Part shown: piece by piece, positions 23,825-38,100 of the stretch
Layout of the letters: each line of letters starts with the position of its first letter
Numbering within the stretch: position 1 is the first letter of the stretch
Source of the DNA: Wuchereria bancrofti
Lineage: Eukaryota; Nematoda; Chromadorea; Rhabditida; Onchocercidae
NCBI GenBank assembly: GCA_005281725.1
Contig: SSBO01000008.1
Location: 2,701,180-2,765,179 of the forward strand
Length of the DNA: 64,000 nucleotides
Direction: 5' to 3'
Made by a program: the position numbers and the translations under genes
Notes under the pieces: generated by a model
The model's database searches: none
The model's input: only the letters and a program-made list of their open reading frames with translations
Told to the model about the DNA's origin: nothing

Positions 23825-26800
23825 TGTTGTGAAAAATAAATTAGCTTAAACATTGTGGCAAAATCGTTTAGCTCAAATATGATGCCACTTGGTAGAGTAA
23901 GAAAAAATAAATTGTTAGATTGATGTGAGATGGAAGAAAGAAGCAATATATCGATTTGAAACAATCTCTGATATCTTATCGATCTAAATTAAAATCAAAT
24001 TATAAAATTATTGTTTATTTCAATTAATATTTAATAAATTATGTTGACGATAGTTTTACGAGGTGAAACGAAAGTAAACATTGTAACTCTAATTTTCCAT
24101 TTCTATCTTTTCATATAAATCAAGTTTTTTTATTTCCGGTTAATCCAGTAAATCCAAAGTTAAATTTTGAAGGCAAGGATTATCAAAATAAACATTCTTC
24201 TCCTTACAATTTCCTTCTTTGTGTTTTTTCTCAAATCAAAGATTTATCAAATAAAAACTATTTTTGAGGGTTTGAAGGCATCCTTTTTTTTTTTTCTTTT
24301 TGAAATATGTATTTTATAATGTATATAATTTTGACGTTAACGTAATCATTGTTAACAGTCTTCACGAATACGACAAATAAATCTTCCACGTGTAACAGAG
24401 GAATTAACGTGATTTCGAATATTTCCGTTCACTTTTTTCTAAATATTCATCGTTATATTAATTGAAAGGTGTAAGGTACAAAGAATAAACATCAATGTAT
24501 CAAATTTTAACTGCTTTTTAGTGAAGTGATAAAACTTATGTAAAGCAAAGTGCATCACAAATGAGAAGTGATCAGAATTCAGACTCATTCCTTACGAGTG
24601 CAACGTAATGACCCGGCGTATACGTCAAATATGATTGGTTAAATGACAGAATCAGAAAAAGTTTTTTGATCAATTATGATAGAATTTCTAGGATTATTTT
24701 AGGGACTAATTTATCAGATTATATGTAATCAACTGTTTCCATTTTCTTATTTATATACTTTGCTGTGATATTTACGTCATTCACTTACGTTTGTTAAATT
24801 TACTGCGTTAATTTTTTCATTGAGTATTTTTTTTTTTTTTGTATTTGCATAAAAATGACAAGTCAAAATGGCATGACAAATTGTTAAAGTTGTAATAACT
24901 GTAAAAAGAATTGGGATGACATTTAAGAAAGCGCATATCATAATTATCACAAATGCAAATATGATTCATTGTGATGAGCAAATGGATTGAAAATGCGCAA
25001 AAATGCTAACATGAAATCAAAATTAAATTTGAAAACGATATTTCGACATATTCAAAATATTTGTAATTCAATTATTGTCAAACTTATGAGAGCAATAGTG
25101 TCATATTTAACTTGAAACACAAATTTCTAAAATTAATTCAAATTTAGAACTGAATTTGAATTCATTTAAAACTTCGATCCGAATTTGAATTTGGATTTCA
25201 TTATTGAAGTTAAAATTAGCAATAAATTAGGATTTCTTTTTTCTTTTGGCAATTCAGTTTCACTTTTGCATAAATTAAAATTAATGCTATGATGATTTTC
25301 AGAAATATTTCTTAGCAAATTTACAGCCGTCTATAAGTTGCTTAATTTGAAAGGTAAAAAAAAATTTGAAATAGTAAATTTCTGTTTCTTTCCCTACTAT
25401 TTCTTTTATCTTCCATTTCCTTCCTATTGTTATTTTCATTTTTAGCTAATTGATCAAATATTAACAAATTTATTCGATCAGATCATTTCGCTCCTTTGCA
25501 TTACACTTTCTTATCGCTAACAACCAATGATAATTTGTCAAAAATGATATAACCACTATTCCCATTAAAATAACTCATAATTTCATGATTTATGTTTTAA
25601 AATAAATGTGGAAGCAAAGAAATTGGCCAATTGCTCGACAAAACGTCTTCTAATTTAGTTGAAAAAATTTTCCTTCTAAAATAAGTCTTAAAATGATAAA
25701 TGACAATTCAAACCAAACGTTTACAAAAATTTTGACTAAAATTAGCAATTTATGGAAATTGATTAATTACTGGACTAATTAATCATGTAATATTTTCCAG
25801 AAAAAAAAAATATAGAAGAGCTATAATTGTTGCAATAATGATTATTAATAATGATAACAAACGAATATACAATTAAAATTACTTTTTTTTTTGCGATTAT
25901 ATCACAGGTATTTGTGTTGACAATAAATTAGCAAATATTACAACAAAAGCTTGCAAAGTGCGGTAAATTGTGACATTAATATTGATCAGTGTGGATTTTA
26001 ATTTACTTTTGGTAAATTTCAAAACATTCATTTTCTAAAAAGAGTGAAGTTAAGTCTAAAGTAAAATGAAAATGATTCCGTTGCTACTTCCGAATGAAAT
26101 AAGTTTTACTATCTAAAAAAAAAAAATTTTTTTTTTTAATTTGTTGAGAAAACATGCACATAAAACAGAAACAAAACAACAAAAGATAAGAAAGAATGTC
26201 GCATTGAAATAATTGAATGCAATAAATAAAATGAGCTATTATATGAAATTTTAGATTCGAAATTATGAAAATCTAACTGAAATAGTTTCCATTCCTAATT
26301 GTTATTTCAAAATTTTTAGCTAATAAAAATGGAAACAAATTTTTGACTTGCAAATTACTACTTAGCTTCAAATGCATTAAGGATGCTTGATTGCGTCAAA
26401 AATTCAAATTACACTTTTTCAAGAATACCACTTAAAATTTTCGTTAAAATTACAAATTCTACTAAAGTTATATATCAACAAAATCAATAAAGAAACTTAA
26501 AAAAAAAAGCTTAAAATGGAAATTAAATGACCCTTTTTTTTTTTTGTTGAATTAATTGCAATCGTTTTCTATAAGTATTATGTTTATCTCTTGGGAGAGA
26601 TAAACATACTGCTTTTATGCAAATATAATAAATGTTATTCTTAAAAATCACTGAAAAAAAACTTAGATTTACTTCGTCTTTTATCGTTGACATAAAAAAA
26701 AGAAGAAAAAATTTAGAAAAGTTGGTGAAAGACATTTTAGCGATCAAAATGAATTCGAAAAGAAATGTGTTCTTTTAACTGAAATAAACAATTTCCATTT

Positions 26801-27026
26801 AGTGAATGGAATAAATGAGGAAAATAGCCAATGGATTATTTTTTTTTTTTTGTTGAATCATTGGAAGAAGATAAGCTATCAAGAAAAAATGGCAATAAAT
26901 AAAATGCCAAAAGCTTAAGCAGTTTCATTGGATCATTTCAATTTTTTCTAATAGAAAAAACAAAGGAAAAAACATTAATAATAATAATAATAATAATCTT
27001 CCAATATAGAAAATTATTATTATTAT

Positions 27027-27082
27027 TAGCATAAATAATAATAATTTTCCAATACAAAAAATTATTATTATTATTTATGCTA
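27027..27082. repeat. AT-rich hairpin (inverted repeat) inside AAT repeats
   Basis: TAGCATAAATAATAATAA at 27027 is mirrored by TTATTATTATTTATGCTA ending at 27082, with a loop of about 10 bases and one extra ATT unit in the second arm. Confidence 0.8.
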
Positions 27083-27764
27083 TGTTTCTTAACGATATTT
27101 TCACTTCCTTTTCAACAAACATTTTCTTTCTAAAATGACACTTGATACTTTAAAATTGATGAATTCAACAAAAGGGTTAAAGTTTATTAGGCGTCAATTT
27201 ACAGTTTGAAAGAATCTGACAACATCACTCATCTCATACCTTTCTACTTTCAGAATATTATTTTAATCAATAGAAAAGTTGACAGCAAGAAGTAAGACTT
27301 TCAGAAAAGAGATATTTCTGATAGTGATAAGCGCATTTTCACGTTAGTAGTTGAAGAGTGAAATGTTCAAAACCAAATGACTAAACATTTGAATGATGAT
27401 TTGTTGAAATGATTTCTTTTTTTTTTTTTTTTTTTTTCAACAGACAAGCAGAAATTTACAATAATTAATGGTGACCACATTGTGGAAGATTTCATCGTTT
27501 TGAGAAGTAAACAAAATTTAATAAAATGATTTTGAAGGGAGGGAAAAAAAGAAAAAAAAAAAAAACGAAAAGATAAAAGGTAAGATATAAATATCATGAC
27601 ATCACATAGTGATGCAAGAACTTAAGAAGAGTAAGGAGAAAAGGTGGAGAGTTCCAGAAGTGAAATTTAAGGAACTACAAGGTGCTTCACCTTCAAACAA
27701 TCCGACCAATAAATTTTTTTAGCGGCTGCTTTTCTATCTTAACAAAACCAATTGCTTATTCACT

Positions 27765-27837
27765 ACTCTCTCTCTCTTTCCCTCTCTCTCTCCCTCTTTC
27801 CCTCTTCTCCTCTCTCTCTCTCTCTCTCTCTCCCTCT
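27765..27837. repeat. CT-rich microsatellite
   Basis: A pure pyrimidine CT/CCCT tract of about 70 bp. Confidence 0.88.
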
Positions 27838-27976
27838 TATAATCTCAGTTAAAAAAGAAACTTTGACGAATTGCCAACAAAAAGCGCAAAATAACAGTAG
27901 AATGTAAGAAAGACTTTCCAAAATTATTTCACTTTTTTTTTTTTTTTCTTGTGAAAAATATCCGATTCATTCAAGC

Positions 27977-28040
27977 AAAATAGAAGAAGAAGAAGAAGAG
28001 GAAGGGAAAAGAAAGGAAGAAAAAGGATAAAAGGAAAAAA
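27977..28040. repeat. Purine (GA/AAG)-rich tract
   Basis: A nearly pure run of A and G (AGAAGAAGAAGAAGAGGAAG and similar), about 140 bp after the pyrimidine tract. Confidence 0.75.
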
Positions 28041-29885
28041 AAAAATTTTTTTTTTTTTTTATTGCTAAGAAATTCATTGCTGTACTTGGACTCTTCCCTC
28101 TTCAGTAATTTAAATAGCAGAAAAAAAATTATCGCTTGAGGTTAAAAGAGATAGGAAGATGAATTTAATTATTAATATTCATTCTTTTATTAAAATTTTA
28201 ATTTATCCATAACCAAGTAATAAACATACTATAAAAGTAGCTAACAACAATATTTAACAAATTGTTATTGATAAATGTGAAGTAACACAAACGACAACAA
28301 CAAACAACAATTGATTATTTTGATAACAGTGTTAAAGGATTGTGGTGATAAAAATTGGTTATCTGTATGGTATTTATAAGAATTGAAGTATTAATGAAAA
28401 TAGCAGAAATGGTTATCACTGATAATTACTTTGGAATGGTTATCAGTGATAATTATAATGTTATGAATAATAAAAACTTTACTACGACCGATCGTGCTGA
28501 CATTGTAATAATTATGAATTTTTTAAATAGTAATAATTATTAATTAACTTTTTAAATAATGAAAAAGAATTTGTAAAACGAAAAAAGACAATTAATTTTA
28601 ATCAAAAGATCTTTTTTTCAGTTAATATATTTCAGATTGATCGTTAATATTTTCATAATGATGATTGATCGATCGATCAGGCATTGATCTATCATCATTG
28701 CATTATGCAAATTTGTTGTTGTGTTTGAAACTATTTAATCTTTATAAGCACTTAGATATCAGTACCATCCTAAATTTTTGAAATTATACTGATTTCATCC
28801 TAATATATGCAATAAGTTCATGATAGAAGAAATATTCAAATTAATAACTACTGAAAGAATATATGATTCAAAATTAATTATTTCAATATAAAATATTCAA
28901 ACTCTTATGATTTCAATAATAATTTTATTTTATTTCATTGCATATGAATTATTTACAAGTAATTTATTCTTATTTTTTTTCTTTTTATAAGTAATTCATC
29001 CATTCTTTCTTTCTCATTTCATTATTACTCATTTTGTCCTTATTATTTCAATTAAAGTAATTGATGAATTCTGATGTAAAATTTTCATTTTCAATGAGAA
29101 ATTATTATTTCCTGTGCAATTAAACATTATTGAGACGAAATCCTATTAATTTTAGATCGATTCAATTGCATTTATCGCATCCCATAAATATCATCAATTT
29201 TAGGATTAATATAAAAAAATAAAAATTTAAATTTGCATAAATGATTTGTTGTTTGTTTGTTTGTTTACTATGTGAAAAAAAAAAAGAAAAGAAAAATTTA
29301 ACACTACAGCAAGACTTTATTAACAAATAACGAAAGGCGCATTCGTTTCGATCAACCAAGACAGTAAGAATTCAATTTTCGAACAATGCAGTAATACTGA
29401 AAACAGGAAATAGTTAAAACTAAATTAATAAAGCAATATGAACGATCAATGATCAATAATGAATAAGGCGCTAAAGTTACCGGATCAAATATCCTTTTTT
29501 TTTTTCTTCTTTTGTTTTCAATCTCTATGACATCATCGATCCTTACAAATCCTCACTAAAAAATATGAGGGAAAGTTCTTTTAGCTCAAAAAGAGATTTT
29601 TTTTTTTAATCGAACTTCTTGAAAAGATATTATTTCTAGAAATCAATGAAGTAAAATACAGTGCAAAATTTTGTGAAATGAAAAAAGTCCAGGAAAATGT
29701 CAAATAATTCCATAAAATATATGACATGATATGTATAATGCTAAATCAAACAGTTCCATAATTTTAGAATTCAAAAATTCAAGAAATCTAAGAATATGAA
29801 TGTACCAAAATTTTTTCAATTCAAAAGTTAATACAAATTTGTTCGGTAACCTAACGATTTCACAATTTAAAAATTTTTCTACATC

Positions 29886-32176
29886 TTAAAATAATGGTCC
29901 AGCAAATCGATCATTTGACGGTGGATTATCTTTTATATGATTAGCCGTCAAAATTGCCGTTCGTCGAAGTCGACTACTTGAGTAGTTAACCGTTTCACGT
30001 CGACGTATCATTACCCGATCCATACTAAGCCAACGATGTGTTAGCGCTTCATCAGTTCGCATACGTCGCCTGAAATTTCATATTAAAAATAAAAGTTCAA
30101 AAATCACAAAATTTATTCATTATTAATTATAAAAGACAAATGAAAGCAAAGCAAAAATTTAAAGTAAAATTAAGCCAATTTAAAAAAAAAAAAGAAAAAA
30201 TGTCACTTACATTGGATCTTTTTTCAAAGCCCAAGTTACAAATTTTAATGATTCCTCTGTTGCTTGTACTTGGATTAAATTTGGATTACATTTCTGATAA
30301 ATAATACTTTGCTTAATTTCATCATCCGAATCATCTGCCGACGCAAATGGATGGAAACCACTTAGTCTGAATTGATTTATCATTCATTATATACATATTC
30401 GTAAAGATTATTAATAGACCATTTCCAAAATTTCATTTTTCATTTTCTTCTTCAAAAAACATTCTCTGCTCTTCAAGTGCAAAAATTTAACTTTTTCGTA
30501 ATGATACATTTAAGAAGAGAGAAAAAAAAAAATTAAATATAAATTTTACTTACAAGCAAAAAGTTATCACACCAAGACTCCAAATATCAGTTTGAACTGT
30601 AATAGAAGTTTTTTTCTCATCTGTACGTAATATTTCTGGTGAAGACCAATAGAGATTTGGTTTTAATGGTTGCTTAATTTCATGGCTAATTTTTTGTGCT
30701 GAAGCAAAATCGGTAAGTTTAATTTGCCAAGATTGACGAGATTCGAACAAAATATTGCTTGCTTGTATATCCATATGCACATAACTGAAAATTATATACT
30801 TTGTTTACTTATTTATATTCATACTTAAATTTGGTAAGTAATTATTAACTATAAGTAATAATTAAAAAGCAATATAAAGTATTATTTAGTAGCTAAATTT
30901 TATTACCAAATAAATTTAAGCAATAAAATCAAACCCTTTGAAATGAATCCAATGAAGAGCGGATGCAATCTGTATTATTACTCTACTTATCTGCTCCTCA
31001 TTATAATTATCACGATAGGTAAATCGTTCAAAAATATCTTCTCGATATCGTTCCATAAACAGAAATAATAAATTGCTCCTAAAATTAAAAACATTTATCA
31101 TTTTAGGTTCAAATACAAAAAATCAATTCATTCCTGAAATTAATTAAAGACATTAGCAGTTTAAGTTTAAACAGAAACACTAGGACCACTTCCAAAATTA
31201 ATTAAAAATATTATTATTTTAGGTGTAAAAATATCATATTTCAAAGCTTCTAAAATTAAAAACATTTATCATTTTAGGTTTAAATACAAAAAATCAAGTC
31301 ATTCCTGAAATTAATTAAAGACATTAGCAGTTTAGGTTTAAACAGAAACAATAGAATCACTCCTAAAATCAATTAAAAATATTATCATTTTACATTTAAA
31401 AATATCATTTCAAAATTTGATCAAATAATTTAGCCATATGATTGATTACTCATTAAAATCGTAAAATATTTGATGACTTTTTTGCTTATTAATTAACCAT
31501 TTGGGAAATTTAGTAATTGAAAATTTGAAGAAATTTTTTACCGCTGATAAGCTGCAATCAAACAAGCAATATTTTCTTGCTGACAATCTTTCATGGCTTC
31601 AAATTCCATAGTACCATTAGCACCTTCAACATTAATATTACGAATTTTAGCCATACAATGAGCATCCGATTCTCGAGATGTATCAATACCAAATGCAATT
31701 TCGCCAAATCGACCCCGAGGTATCGGAGCAATGAGCTAAATTTCATATTTTTTTTAATTGAAACGTTTGAAGTTCTGAATCAAATTTAAATTTCTCAAAT
31801 TAAAAACATACATTCAAACAATACAGTAGAATTAAGATCGGTTTATAAGAATCGAATGAAATCAATTTTTAATTTTCTTGTGTATATTTAACTGAAAATT
31901 GAATTTTTTATCGAAATGAAATTCAAGATTAGGAACAAAAAAGAGCAAAATAAAAGACTACCCGAAAACGTTTCTGTGGATCTTCCGAAGTATTTAAGGC
32001 TAAAATTTCAGTTTGTGCTTTTGGAACAAATTCTTCCGCTTCAGTCTTTTCTTCATCTTCCTCAGTAATCTCACCAAGTTTCTTAGATTTTGAAATTAAT
32101 CGTGTCTGTGGTGGTTTCGAAATCACACATACACGACATTGGCTTCGAATCATTTCAATTTGTAATTTTGGTGAAC
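29886..32176 (-). other. unc-89: unc-89 protein kinase domain 2 and C-terminus
   Basis: Exons: 32176-31962, 31735-31542, 31078-30935, 30784-30554, 30366-30211, 30069-29886. The first exon is a pre-kinase acidic stretch (EEDEEKTEAEE). The kinase has a good glycine loop (PRGRFGEIAFG), the ATP Lys in HCMAKI, HMDIQASN (catalytic Asp and Asn kept), DFA in place of DFG, and SPEI plus DIWSLGVI. This is closer to an MLCK-type active kinase than kinase 1; the DFA change leaves activity open. The tail is Arg-rich (RRRMRTDE, RLRRT) and ends FAGPLF. Confidence 0.9.
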
Positions 32177-35100
32177 CTGAAATTCTTGCCGTTGAATTTA
32201 TTGAAATTATAAGTAAATATTTTTTTTTCTTGAAAATTCAATACATTCACAAAAGAATCATTAAGGTTGTCAGGAAATGAAGATTATTGATTGATTTTCA
32301 AGATTTCTGTATATGAATTTCTCTTAGATTGATACTTCCTCTTAATTACTACTTTCCTTTAATTTAAAATCTTAAATTGTATATGTGGAAAATTTGGCAA
32401 GAAGCCCTGTAATTACCTGTAATAAAATTTTAAAATTAATTAGAAAAAAAGAAACCTTTAGGATGTGTTTGTATAATTCGAGACGTTAATGACGGAGAAC
32501 CCCAACCGAATTCATTTTTAGCAATCACTCGAAACTGATAAATGCCTTGTGGTGTTAAGTATCGTACGATTGCTGCTTCATCTTCTATTTTATCAGAAAC
32601 AAGATGCCATTCCGAAAAATGATCATTTTCTCCTGAATGCAAAAAATATACAATTCATTATTATTTTTAAAATTAAATTTAAATCCTATTGAAAGTTTTT
32701 AAAAATTAGTGACAATTTAGCAAAAAGAAAAAAAAAATTGATTCAATTCAAACTTAAATTTGAATTTTTGAATAATAAAAAATTTACTCATCCATAAGTT
32801 AGGCTATTCATATTTCGTCATTCTTAAATTACTCCTTAAATTTGAAATTTTTTACATACCTGCTGGTCTAACTTCCAATTTATACATAAAACATTCTAGG
32901 CCATGGCTCATTTGTGGTATTTCCCAGGTAATAAACACTTCAGTGTCTGATGAAAGTTCAACTTGAGGTCGACCAGGTGGTGCTGGTGTATCTAAAATAA
33001 AAGCTCTAATTTTTGTTTACATATTTAAATACAAAACTTTATTTGTATCTGCTAGATTGAAAAATGAATTTTTAAACAAATTAAAATAAAAATAACCTCC
33101 GGTAATAAGTCGAGCACAGGTTCTATCAACGCCATGTTCATTGGATGCAATACAGGAATATTCACCAAGATCGGTTATATCAGTCATTTGAATTGTTAAT
33201 TGACAGTCACCATTTTCATAAAATATCTAAAATAAGAACCATAATACAAAAAAAAAAAAATAATAAATTATCAAAAATCATTTTAAAAATAATTATAAAT
33301 ATGCAAACATTATGTTTATTGTCATCCACAATGGAAATTTCATTGAAAAACCATTCAATTGTTGGTTGTGGATTACCAACCACTGCACATTTAAATATCA
33401 CTGTACAACCATTTTCAATAAATGGTACATCCTTTAATCGATTCCGGAAAATTGCACCAAAAGCTGAAAATAATTTTCTTATTGTGTCAAAAAAAAAAAA
33501 AACAGAAAAAATGAATTGAGTAGTTTTCTTATTGTTTTGAAGGAAATAAAAAGAAAAAATTAAAATTTCAAGAAATAAAATTAAGAAAAAATTTCAAATA
33601 GAAATTTATTTTTACTTCCATTTTCTTTAGAAACTATTGGTACTGCTTTGCTAATATCACTACGTATACGTTTTATAGCACCAAGATGTGATCCATGCAT
33701 ACTACGGTCTAAATTTTCCACTGATTTTGCAATATTTTCATCTTCACGTATTAAATCAGTGAATCTGAAAAAATTTTGAATGCATCAAATGACCAAGCAA
33801 ATTTTCAAATAATTATATTTTCAATTAAAAAAATTCAAATGACCAAGCAAATTTTCAAATAATTATATTTTCAATTAAAAAGATTCAAATGAACAAACAA
33901 ATTTTCAAATAATTATATTTTCAATTAAAAAAAAAAAAATAAACTTAGAAAAATGAGGAATGAAATCAAATGACACCTTCTTCTTTCTCTGACAGTAATA
34001 TCTTGATTTCGATAACCGAGATATCCCTGAGTTACCAGTGGTGCACCATCACCCCATAGCTCTCGTCGATAATCACGTACACGTGCATTGAAACCTGCAC
34101 CACGTGTTGCAAGCAAAAGTGTTTCGGGACCAATCTGAAAAATTAATAATTGAAAATTTTTACGACTTAATTTTAGGATGCAAGATTGAAATATAATTTC
34201 TTTTTTTTGTGGCATCAAAAATTCATAGAAATGACATTTTTGTAATTCATAAAAATTTGAAATAATCATTCGGATGGATTTTTAGGTAAATTTTCGGGCA
34301 AAGAATCTCAAGTCTACCAGTGATGTAAAAGCAAAAAAAATGAATGTATGTATTTATCATGGAAAAAACAATTTTCAAATTGTTCTTTTTTTTTTCAAAT
34401 GATTATCAACAAAATTTGCATAAGATATGAAAGTACCATCTGAACTTTGAAAACTATTTCTATTTGTCTAACATCAATTAATCGAATTAAAAATGTCAAC
34501 AAATAATTAATTACCTGATATTGACTTTCCCACGGGAATTCATCATCATCAATGTCTGGCTTTTTGAAATCAATCTCCTCATTATAAATATTCTTTGGGC
34601 GCAATCGTTCCATATCTTCATGCTGCAATTTTTTTGAATTTCAAAATTATGATAATAAAACAGGAAAAATTTTCACTTTTGAATATTTAAAACACTAATA
34701 TCCATGAAAAGTGCTGAACGTAAATTCAGAATTAGCATTAATTCCAAATGGAAATTTATCAATTCGATAAGCTAACATTAATCATATCACGAAAACTTAC
34801 CTCTTTTCTTCTCTTTTTTTTCATCTCTTCAATTTCGATCATGAAATTATCAAATTCATCTTCATGTATTCTTTCATAGGCTTTCTGCTTTTCAGGATAT
34901 TGTTTAATTTCAAGAATTTGTGGTGTGGACATGATAATTTCTCCTTTTGTTCCTTTCTTGGTGGCAATTACCACCTGGCAAAAAATTTTTTGTAAAATTT
35001 GTGTAAATTTTAAAATACAAATAGGAAGTAAATAGAACTGAATGAGGATGAAATAATTTCATTTAATCAAATAAATGAAGTGAAACTGAAGAGGATTTTA

Positions 35101-38100
35101 TCAACTTCAACCATATCAGTAATTATTAGAATTTGAAATTAAAACTTTTGATTAGAAATAAGTAAAACTTACTCCCATAGTAAATTCTCTTTTTGGTGAT
35201 AGCAGTACAGGACTTTTTGTTCCAGGTAATAACGGCAAACTACGTGGACTTCGCGTATTCGGCGATACATCTAAACTTCTACTATTATAATTTTAGGATG
35301 TGGAAAAGATAAATAGAACAATTTGATAAGTCTTTCCTTCATCCCTGCTTAACATCTGATCTTAAACTTTTTAACAATAAAATGTTTAATTATTTAAATT
35401 TATACTGCGCAAAAAAAAAGAAATTACCTTCAGGTACTAAAGAATGATGCTCAAGTCCTTCGAGAAAAAGTGGTGCTCCAACCGGGATATTCGGATCTAA
35501 CTGCACCGGATGTCGATACTGAAACTTTACAAAAATATTAAAATTTAACTCTTCCTTGTTGATTTGCAAATTTAACAATTTAATTCCTTATCAGATTGTT
35601 TTTCATTAATCTCACTAAATCTTATCAGTGATTGGTTGTAAGCTGTAAAATGATAAACAATGATAAACTGAAAAATATTGATATTTTGAAGAATACTAAA
35701 ATATGAAATTAAATTGCAATACCAGTAGCTCAGTAAGCATTCAACTGTGAAAATTTTAAAAGTAGACCATTGAAATACATGAAATTTACTCTATTACAAC
35801 ATTAACAGTTTATTCCGATTTTCAAATATGTTTTATTCCGATTTTCAAATATGTTTTATTCCGATTTTCAAATATGTTTTATTCCGATTTTCAAATATGT
35901 CATACTTTACCTACAACCTCCACATTTCTTCTTCTGTTCAACTATCGTAACGATGTTCTATCCGAATCATCTTATTTTTTAAAATTTCAAGAATCTTTTT
36001 ATATTAAATTTTTAATAGGAGTCAAAATGATTTAGCTTAGGACATTTTTTCGCTTACATTTCACTCTCGAAATCTTCAAGATTTCTGCTTAGTCTTTGAT
36101 TATCATAGACAGAAATTTGTCTTCTGATTAGCATAATGTTTCAGTCATATCCTTCTGATGTTATTAGTCAATAACATACATATTTGAATAAATTAAATAA
36201 AGTAAAAGTACCACATCAGTATTGGAATAATATTCCGGAAACGAAGTACCGGCACTTCCTGTTCCAACTGGTGAAGCAATCGGTGTACCATCCAATGAAA
36301 AACCTTCCACTTGTGGAGTGGATGATTTACTACGACTTTTCTTCTGTTTCATTTGTCTCTGTAATAAAGAAAAATGTGTGATAACAGAAAATCTTAACAA
36401 GAAAGGATTTAAAGTGAAGAAATCAAAATAAAAAAATTCAAAATAAAAAGTTATCAATAAGATCAATAACAAATAGTAAATTTCTCAAAATCTCTCACAT
36501 AATTTCCTTTTAAATTATTGCACTCTTCAAAAATCAGAAAAATTGTTTTTTGAAATTAATAATTGGAAAAAATATGATTTGACAATTTGAAAGTTAATTT
36601 TTCTCCTCACTATTTTAAAGTTCATGTATAAATCAGTATTTTACACTGATACTACGGCAGAATCTCGAAAAATCGATTGCTGAAGATGAAAAGCAAAATA
36701 AAAAAAAAGTTTTATTCTGAAGTAATTGATTAGTAAGGGTAGAAGAAAACAAAAGAGCTCTTCCGGACAAGAGTACTAAAAAACGAAAAGTAAAATTGTC
36801 TAGACAGAATTTCTACAAAAGTTAAATATTGTTTTAGAAAATTTGCTCAATAGAGAAACCCAAAGATCATCGCTTTTTTTGTCGATTAAAAAAAAAATTT
36901 TTTTGAAATTAAAAAAAAAATTGAAGTTATTTTTCAAGAGTATTCTACCATATAAAAACAAAAAACATAAATAAATACCTTTTTAATTTTAACGAAAGCC
37001 TCAGAATATGCAAAATGAAGTAGAAAAACTGTTAATTGAATGCTTTCCGAGGTTAATTAGATAGATTATTTTTAATAATTATTTATGAAATGCTAAAGTT
37101 TACTTTTATTTTGTCCTTAAACTATGAACGTATGATAAATTATGGAACATCAAAAAAAAAAATATTTCAAAAAATATCTTTTCCAGAATTTAAAAATTAA
37201 CAGATGATGAAATGGAAAAAAAAATACGATCATAAGAATTTCTTTATTTTCATAATTATGAATAGAAATGATCAGACCTCAGATATTCTATGAAATGATT
37301 CTGGTTCATCATGTGAAGCTACTGAACTTGTTATTGATGTTTCCTCAGAAATATCTGATAAAATTCGATTTGCAATTTCTTCCTCAATTTGACGATGTTC
37401 GCCATGAACAAGCTGTAATGGTAACATCTGAAATACATAAATATTTAAAAAAGATTTGTAAGAATACAAAAAAATTTGATCAAACAATTTTTCAATTCAT
37501 CAAATTAAATAAAATTATGTAAAAAACAGAGAAAAAAAAAATGATCGTTAAATGATTATGTGCCATTTTTCTCTCTTAGCTAAGGATTTTTTTTTTTGAA
37601 GTAGCTGAAATTGTCGATGGGTTTTTTTTTTTTACAAGAGATTTTATTCTCTCTTTCTATTACTCTCTCTCTCTCTCTTATATATAATTTGTGAACTATG
37701 AAAATATCTTCAAAATTAATTCCAGTATTTAGCACTGAAAAGTAAATATCACTTCAAATAGAAATAGCTTTAATAAACAGTAAGTACAAATTATTGTTTA
37801 CAAATGATTTCTATACGAGTTAAAAATTTAGCTAAGAGTTATGTTTTATTAGGTCTAAAGAAGCATCAATTTGTAGCTCAAAAAAAACTTCAAAACTCAT
37901 ATCAACAAGTCTGTCTGCAAAAATTTAAGCTATAAAAAAAAGAAAACAACAAATTTTAAATTCCATTAATTCCATCTTAATTTTCTCATTTTATAATATC
38001 TTTAAATCTCTCAATTTCTGCTTTATTTTTGATATAAAAATTGAAAGTTGTTGCAAAAAAAAAAAAAGATTTCTTACCGAATCATCGAAAAATTCTGATG

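Larger units (their letters stand above)
23825..29885. other. Gene-free region between globin 5' end and unc-89 3' end
   Basis: About 6 kb with no convincing exon on either strand. It should hold the globin promoter; a CCAAT-type motif on the minus strand (ATTGGTT, near 24635) lies about 0.8 kb upstream of the ATG. It also holds the AAT hairpin (27027-27082), a pyrimidine tract (27765-27837) and a purine tract (27977-28040). Frames such as 28355-28543 are AT-rich chance frames. Confidence 0.6.

Noticed and set aside
28355..28543. 62-codon plus-strand frame
   Set aside because: AT-driven composition, no signal or domain, no splice context.
33785..35901. Regular repeats resembling a CRISPR array
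   Set aside because: The repeats are direct tandem units without unique spacers, inside introns of a nematode muscle gene.
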